DNA from: a virus
Direction: 5' to 3' (one strand)
Virus record (IMG/VR): IMGVR_UViG_3300021197_001777
Location: 1 to 45,761 of that record
DNA length: 45,761 bases
Shown here: positions 43,411 to 45,761 of the stretch, one piece after another
Layout of the letters: every line of letters begins with the position of its first letter
Position numbering within the stretch: the stretch's first letter is position 1
Made by a program: the position numbers and the translations under genes
The notes under the pieces: generated by a model
The model's database searches: none
What the model was told of the DNA's origin: nothing
Seen by the model: the letters and a program-made list of their open reading frames with translations, nothing else

Positions 43411-44589
43411 ATGTCATACCTCCATAAGTTTGGCAGAGATGATATTTTTATAAATAGGATGGTTGCCCATCCTGAGTATGAATTTCTAATGTATAGCGGA
43501 TCTGCCTATGTCAATAATGACAGGCATATGGGGGAGAATATCCCTACCGGATCCATAAGTCTATATGAAATAAATGTTGATAGAGACGGAACAGCACAAG
43601 AGTTAATATATCCTTTTATAACAAAGGACGGTTACTGGCTGGCTTTTCCAGGTGTAACTGATACCGCCTATGAAAATCTTGATTATGGAGATACTATAGT
43701 CGGGTCCTATCCTCTAACTGCTTCTATCTACCGTCAGTACTTCGGTGCGACAACCAATCCATTTCCTGCTGGCTCAGATGCGGCAAAAGATACATATATT
43801 ACAAATAGAAAAAAACTAGTAGCTCTTAAAAACACAATGAACTATTACCGCTATATTAGTGATAGTTATAAGTATGACGGTATCTATGACAAAGACGCAG
43901 TCAATATGTTTGAAATCCCATCAGTGTTCTTCGATTCAGGGATAGAAAAAGGATCAGTAAGTTTAAAGTTCTATTACACTGGCTCCTTAATGGATGAAGC
44001 AAAAGACCTTAGGCACAATGGAGAGCTTGTTTCCACAATGGGAGCAACTGCTGGCAAAACGGTCGGAGTCGTTCTCTATAATGAGGGTTTTATCCTTCTG
44101 ACCTCCTCAGCAACAATCGCCAACAACTATGACGATTATGAGGGATCGGGCACTGAAGTGACCTCCCGTTGGACTTATTTCGGCGCATACCAAGCCACGG
44201 GCAGCGGCGGCTTCGCTACTGCTAGTGTTGGTACTATAACATTCAAGGGAACACAAAAGATCCCAACAATGACAATGTTCGCTACCGCACAGCCGGGAGA
44301 ACTTAATAACTCCCTAAATCCAACCTGGCTCAGTTCATCAAACGGCAATTGGAGAGACTTGACGCTCACTGGTACCGCTGGGTATACAGAACCTCGACAA
44401 TTGGTTATCAAGAATACAATCCAAAGTCAATACTGTGATTTTGAAGAGGACTTCTCTAAACAAACATTCATAACCGAAATAGGAATCTTTGACGATGATA
44501 AGAATCTTATTGGGGTTGCTAAACTAGCAAACCCTGTTATGAAAAAAGAAATAGACGAATACACATTTAAACTAAAACTAGATCTCTGA
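43411..44589 (+). CDS. Structural protein, paralogue of the previous gene in its C-terminal part, 392 aa
   Basis: ATG with GGGAGG 5 bases upstream. The N-terminus (KFGRDDIFINRMVAHPEYEF) differs from its neighbour. The C-terminal third is paralogous: ELNNSLNPTWLSSS, FITEIGIFDDDKNLIGVAKL and KKEIDEYTFKLKLDL line up with the same stations in the 365-aa protein, and VGVVLYNEGFILLTSSA matches its LGLVFYQAGIAVLTASI. Two such paralogues in tandem could build heteromeric tail-tip fibres or collars. It is the last gene of the structural block. Confidence 0.72.
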   Translation: MSYLHKFGRDDIFINRMVAHPEYEFLMYSGSAYVNNDRHMGENIPTGSISLYEINVDRDGTAQELIYPFITKDGYWLAFPGVTDTAYENLDYGDTIVGSYPLTASIYRQYFGATTNPFPAGSDAAKDTYITNRKKLVALKNTMNYYRYISDSYKYDGIYDKDAVNMFEIPSVFFDSGIEKGSVSLKFYYTGSLMDEAKDLRHNGELVSTMGATAGKTVGVVLYNEGFILLTSSATIANNYDDYEGSGTEVTSRWTYFGAYQATGSGGFATASVGTITFKGTQKIPTMTMFATAQPGELNNSLNPTWLSSSNGNWRDLTLTGTAGYTEPRQLVIKNTIQSQYCDFEEDFSKQTFITEIGIFDDDKNLIGVAKLANPVMKKEIDEYTFKLKLDL

Positions 44590-44600
44590 TATACTGACCT

Positions 44601-45173
44601 ATGATCTTAGGACTTGATATATCGACCGCTGTTGTCGGCGTAGCTGTTATTGATGACGGCAAGTTAGTTCTCAGTACTCACTGGGATATCTCTAAAGCTG
44701 ACACTTTGTTTTCTAAGGCAGAGGCAATCGGCGCTGAACTCTGGCAAATAAGAAATGATTATAACATTGAAAGTGTTTTCATTGAGACGGCACTGAAGAA
44801 GTTTATACCAGGACGTTCCAGAGCCGATACGATTATGAAGCTGGCAAAGTTCAATGGCATTGTGTCGTGGATGTGTTATGAGAGTTTTGAGATCCAACCA
44901 ACTTATATTAATGTCAACAGCGCCCGAACACTTTATGGTCTATCTTTCCCACGAGGAACTAAGGGACCAAAAAGAAAGAAGATGGTTATTGAAGCTGTGA
45001 TAGACAGAGAGAAGACAGCTTTCAGTTATGAGATGGCACGTGGCGGGAAGAACTATAAAAAAGGTACTGACGACAGAGCCGACGCCATTGTTATTGCAAG
45101 GGCCGGCGAGTTCCTTCTCAAAAACAAGGATAACGAAGGATTCCTTACAGAGAAGATCGTTTTAGTAGACTAG
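44601..45173 (+). CDS. RuvC-like Holliday junction resolvase
   Basis: ATG 11 bases after the previous stop with no good ribosome site. The 190-aa protein has an RNase H-type fold: ILGLDIST (D6) is the first catalytic strand, VFIETAL (E62) the second, and TDDRADAIVIA (D157/D158, D161) the terminal helix, giving the D-E-D-D set of RuvC enzymes. Length is typical for RuvC-type resolvases. Such phage enzymes cut four-way or branched DNA during recombination or before packaging, the task of the unrelated T4 gp49. The gene is placed directly after the fibre genes. Confidence 0.8.
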   Translation: MILGLDISTAVVGVAVIDDGKLVLSTHWDISKADTLFSKAEAIGAELWQIRNDYNIESVFIETALKKFIPGRSRADTIMKLAKFNGIVSWMCYESFEIQPTYINVNSARTLYGLSFPRGTKGPKRKKMVIEAVIDREKTAFSYEMARGGKNYKKGTDDRADAIVIARAGEFLLKNKDNEGFLTEKIVLVD

Positions 45174-45200
45174 AACAGATTTCTAAAAAGAAAAAGTAAA

Positions 45201-45239
45201 AACACTTGACCTACTCTGGTCATATGCTATTATAGTGTT
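45201..45239. promoter_or_regulatory. Nested inverted repeats over the promoter (operator candidate)
   Basis: TGACC (45207-45211) and GGTCA (45218-45222) form a perfect dyad with 6-base spacing over the -35 box. An outer pair AACACT (45201-45206) and AGTGTT (45234-45239) brackets the whole promoter. A dimeric regulator binding the inner site would block or aid polymerase. No regulator gene is identified, so this is a sequence-only observation. Confidence 0.4.
45206..45233 (+). promoter_or_regulatory. Promoter with extended -10 element
   Basis: TTGACC (45206-45211, 5 of 6 to consensus) is followed after 16 bp by TATTAT (45228-45233, 5 of 6), which is preceded by TG-N (45225-45227), an extended -10 element. 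Initiation would be at about 45240, three bases before the GGGAGG ribosome site of the nucleotidase. Housekeeping sigma of the host could use it. Confidence 0.7.
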
Positions 45240-45255
45240 GAAGGGAGGTGCTCCT

Positions 45256-45761
45256 ATGAAGTACCAAGTCTTTAGCGATATGGATGGCGTCCTCGTCAAC
45301 TTTGAGGGTGGCGTTCTAAAATACATGAACAGACGTTTTCAGGAACTGAAGGATCAGCCAGATCATCCAGATTACAAACTGGCTGCTTCGGCTGCCAAAG
45401 AACTGGGCGGCTGGGACGTCGAGATCAACAAATGGCATATTGCCCGATCTGACCAAGAGAAGAGTCTGCCCCGCAACTATCGAGTTCGAGACTTTATGTA
45501 TCGGCTTGTGGAAGATGATGTAGATCTGTGGGCAAACCTTGAGTGGGAACGTGGTGGCAAAGAACTTTGGGATTACATCAAAAACATTCCAGGTCTAGAG
45601 ATTCTATCCGCCCCTATGGCAGAAGGTTCAAAGATCGGCAAGCGGATGTGGGTTGAGACGAATCTAGGTGTCCCGATGGAAAAAGTCAATCTTTCTGACA
45701 GCAAGAAGCCCTACGGAGTTTGGAACGGAAAACAAGGACTTCTGATTGATGACCGTGACAA
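45256..45761 (+). CDS. HAD-family 5'-nucleotidase (3' end outside window)
   Basis: The ATG has a strong GGGAGG ribosome site 7 bases upstream, and the frame is open for 168 codons to the window edge. FSDMDGVLVNF supplies the HAD motif I (D8, D10), EILSAP near residue 115 the motif II Ser, a conserved Lys follows in GSKIGKRMW, and LIDDRD at the edge is motif IV. That set matches 5'(3')-deoxyribonucleotidase-type HAD phosphatases, which remove phosphate from nucleotides; a role in nucleotide pool control is plausible. Codons are visibly more GC-rich (many CTG, CGC, GCC) than in the structural genes, which could hint at separate acquisition. It has its own promoter. Confidence 0.82.
   Translation, partial: MKYQVFSDMDGVLVNFEGGVLKYMNRRFQELKDQPDHPDYKLAASAAKELGGWDVEINKWHIARSDQEKSLPRNYRVRDFMYRLVEDDVDLWANLEWERGGKELWDYIKNIPGLEILSAPMAEGSKIGKRMWVETNLGVPMEKVNLSDSKKPYGVWNGKQGLLIDDRD

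Overview
The window is a piece of a large lytic-type tailed phage genome with a contractile tail (myovirus), most like the uncultured marine T4-like group. The sequence is AT-rich, all convincing genes lie on the + strand, they are tightly packed, and many overlap by ATGA or GTGA junctions. T4/P2-type landmarks are a gp55-like late sigma factor, PhoH, gp25/gpW and gp6/gpJ baseplate wedge proteins, an M23 tail peptidase, a RuvC-like resolvase, and several large virion proteins of types I recognise from marine phages. No integrase, ribosomal RNA or bacterial housekeeping gene is visible.

Layout. 1-3088: the end of a fusion protein carrying an HxGH nucleotidylyltransferase domain, then an acidic hypothetical protein. 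3089-3640: a stand-alone RNA locus with a consensus sigma70 promoter, a complete one-piece tmRNA (ssrA, encoded tag ANNNAELALAA) and an intrinsic terminator. 3695-6512: PIN-PhoH, an HExxH metallopeptidase and a Cas4/RecB-like nuclease with iron-sulphur-type cysteines. 6522-9771: three coupled glycosyltransferases (two GT-B, one GT-A). 9826-11567: small proteins (a conserved hypothetical, an FmdB-type zinc ribbon, a membrane-anchored protein, a helical protein) around the gp55-like sigma factor. 11571-44589: about 33 kb of tail, baseplate and fibre genes, with 1914-aa, 3473-aa, 1251-aa and 972-aa proteins. 44601-45761: a RuvC-like resolvase and, behind its own promoter, the start of a HAD-type 5'-nucleotidase.

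How it fits together. The gp55-like sigma factor probably directs late transcription of the structural block. The M23 protein, spike-like protein, gp25, gp6 and the 3473-aa protein with a gpI-like segment follow the V-W-J-I-H logic of P2-type baseplates, with fibre or adhesin proteins downstream. The tmRNA is the most unusual element: it is built for expression by host polymerase and would let the phage run trans-translation with host SmpB and alanyl-tRNA synthetase. It lies next to PIN-PhoH, a predicted RNase/RNA-dependent ATPase, and a predicted protease. That suggests, without proving, a translation/RNA quality-control or host-takeover module. Calls marked as inference rest on motif reading by eye; no database search was possible.
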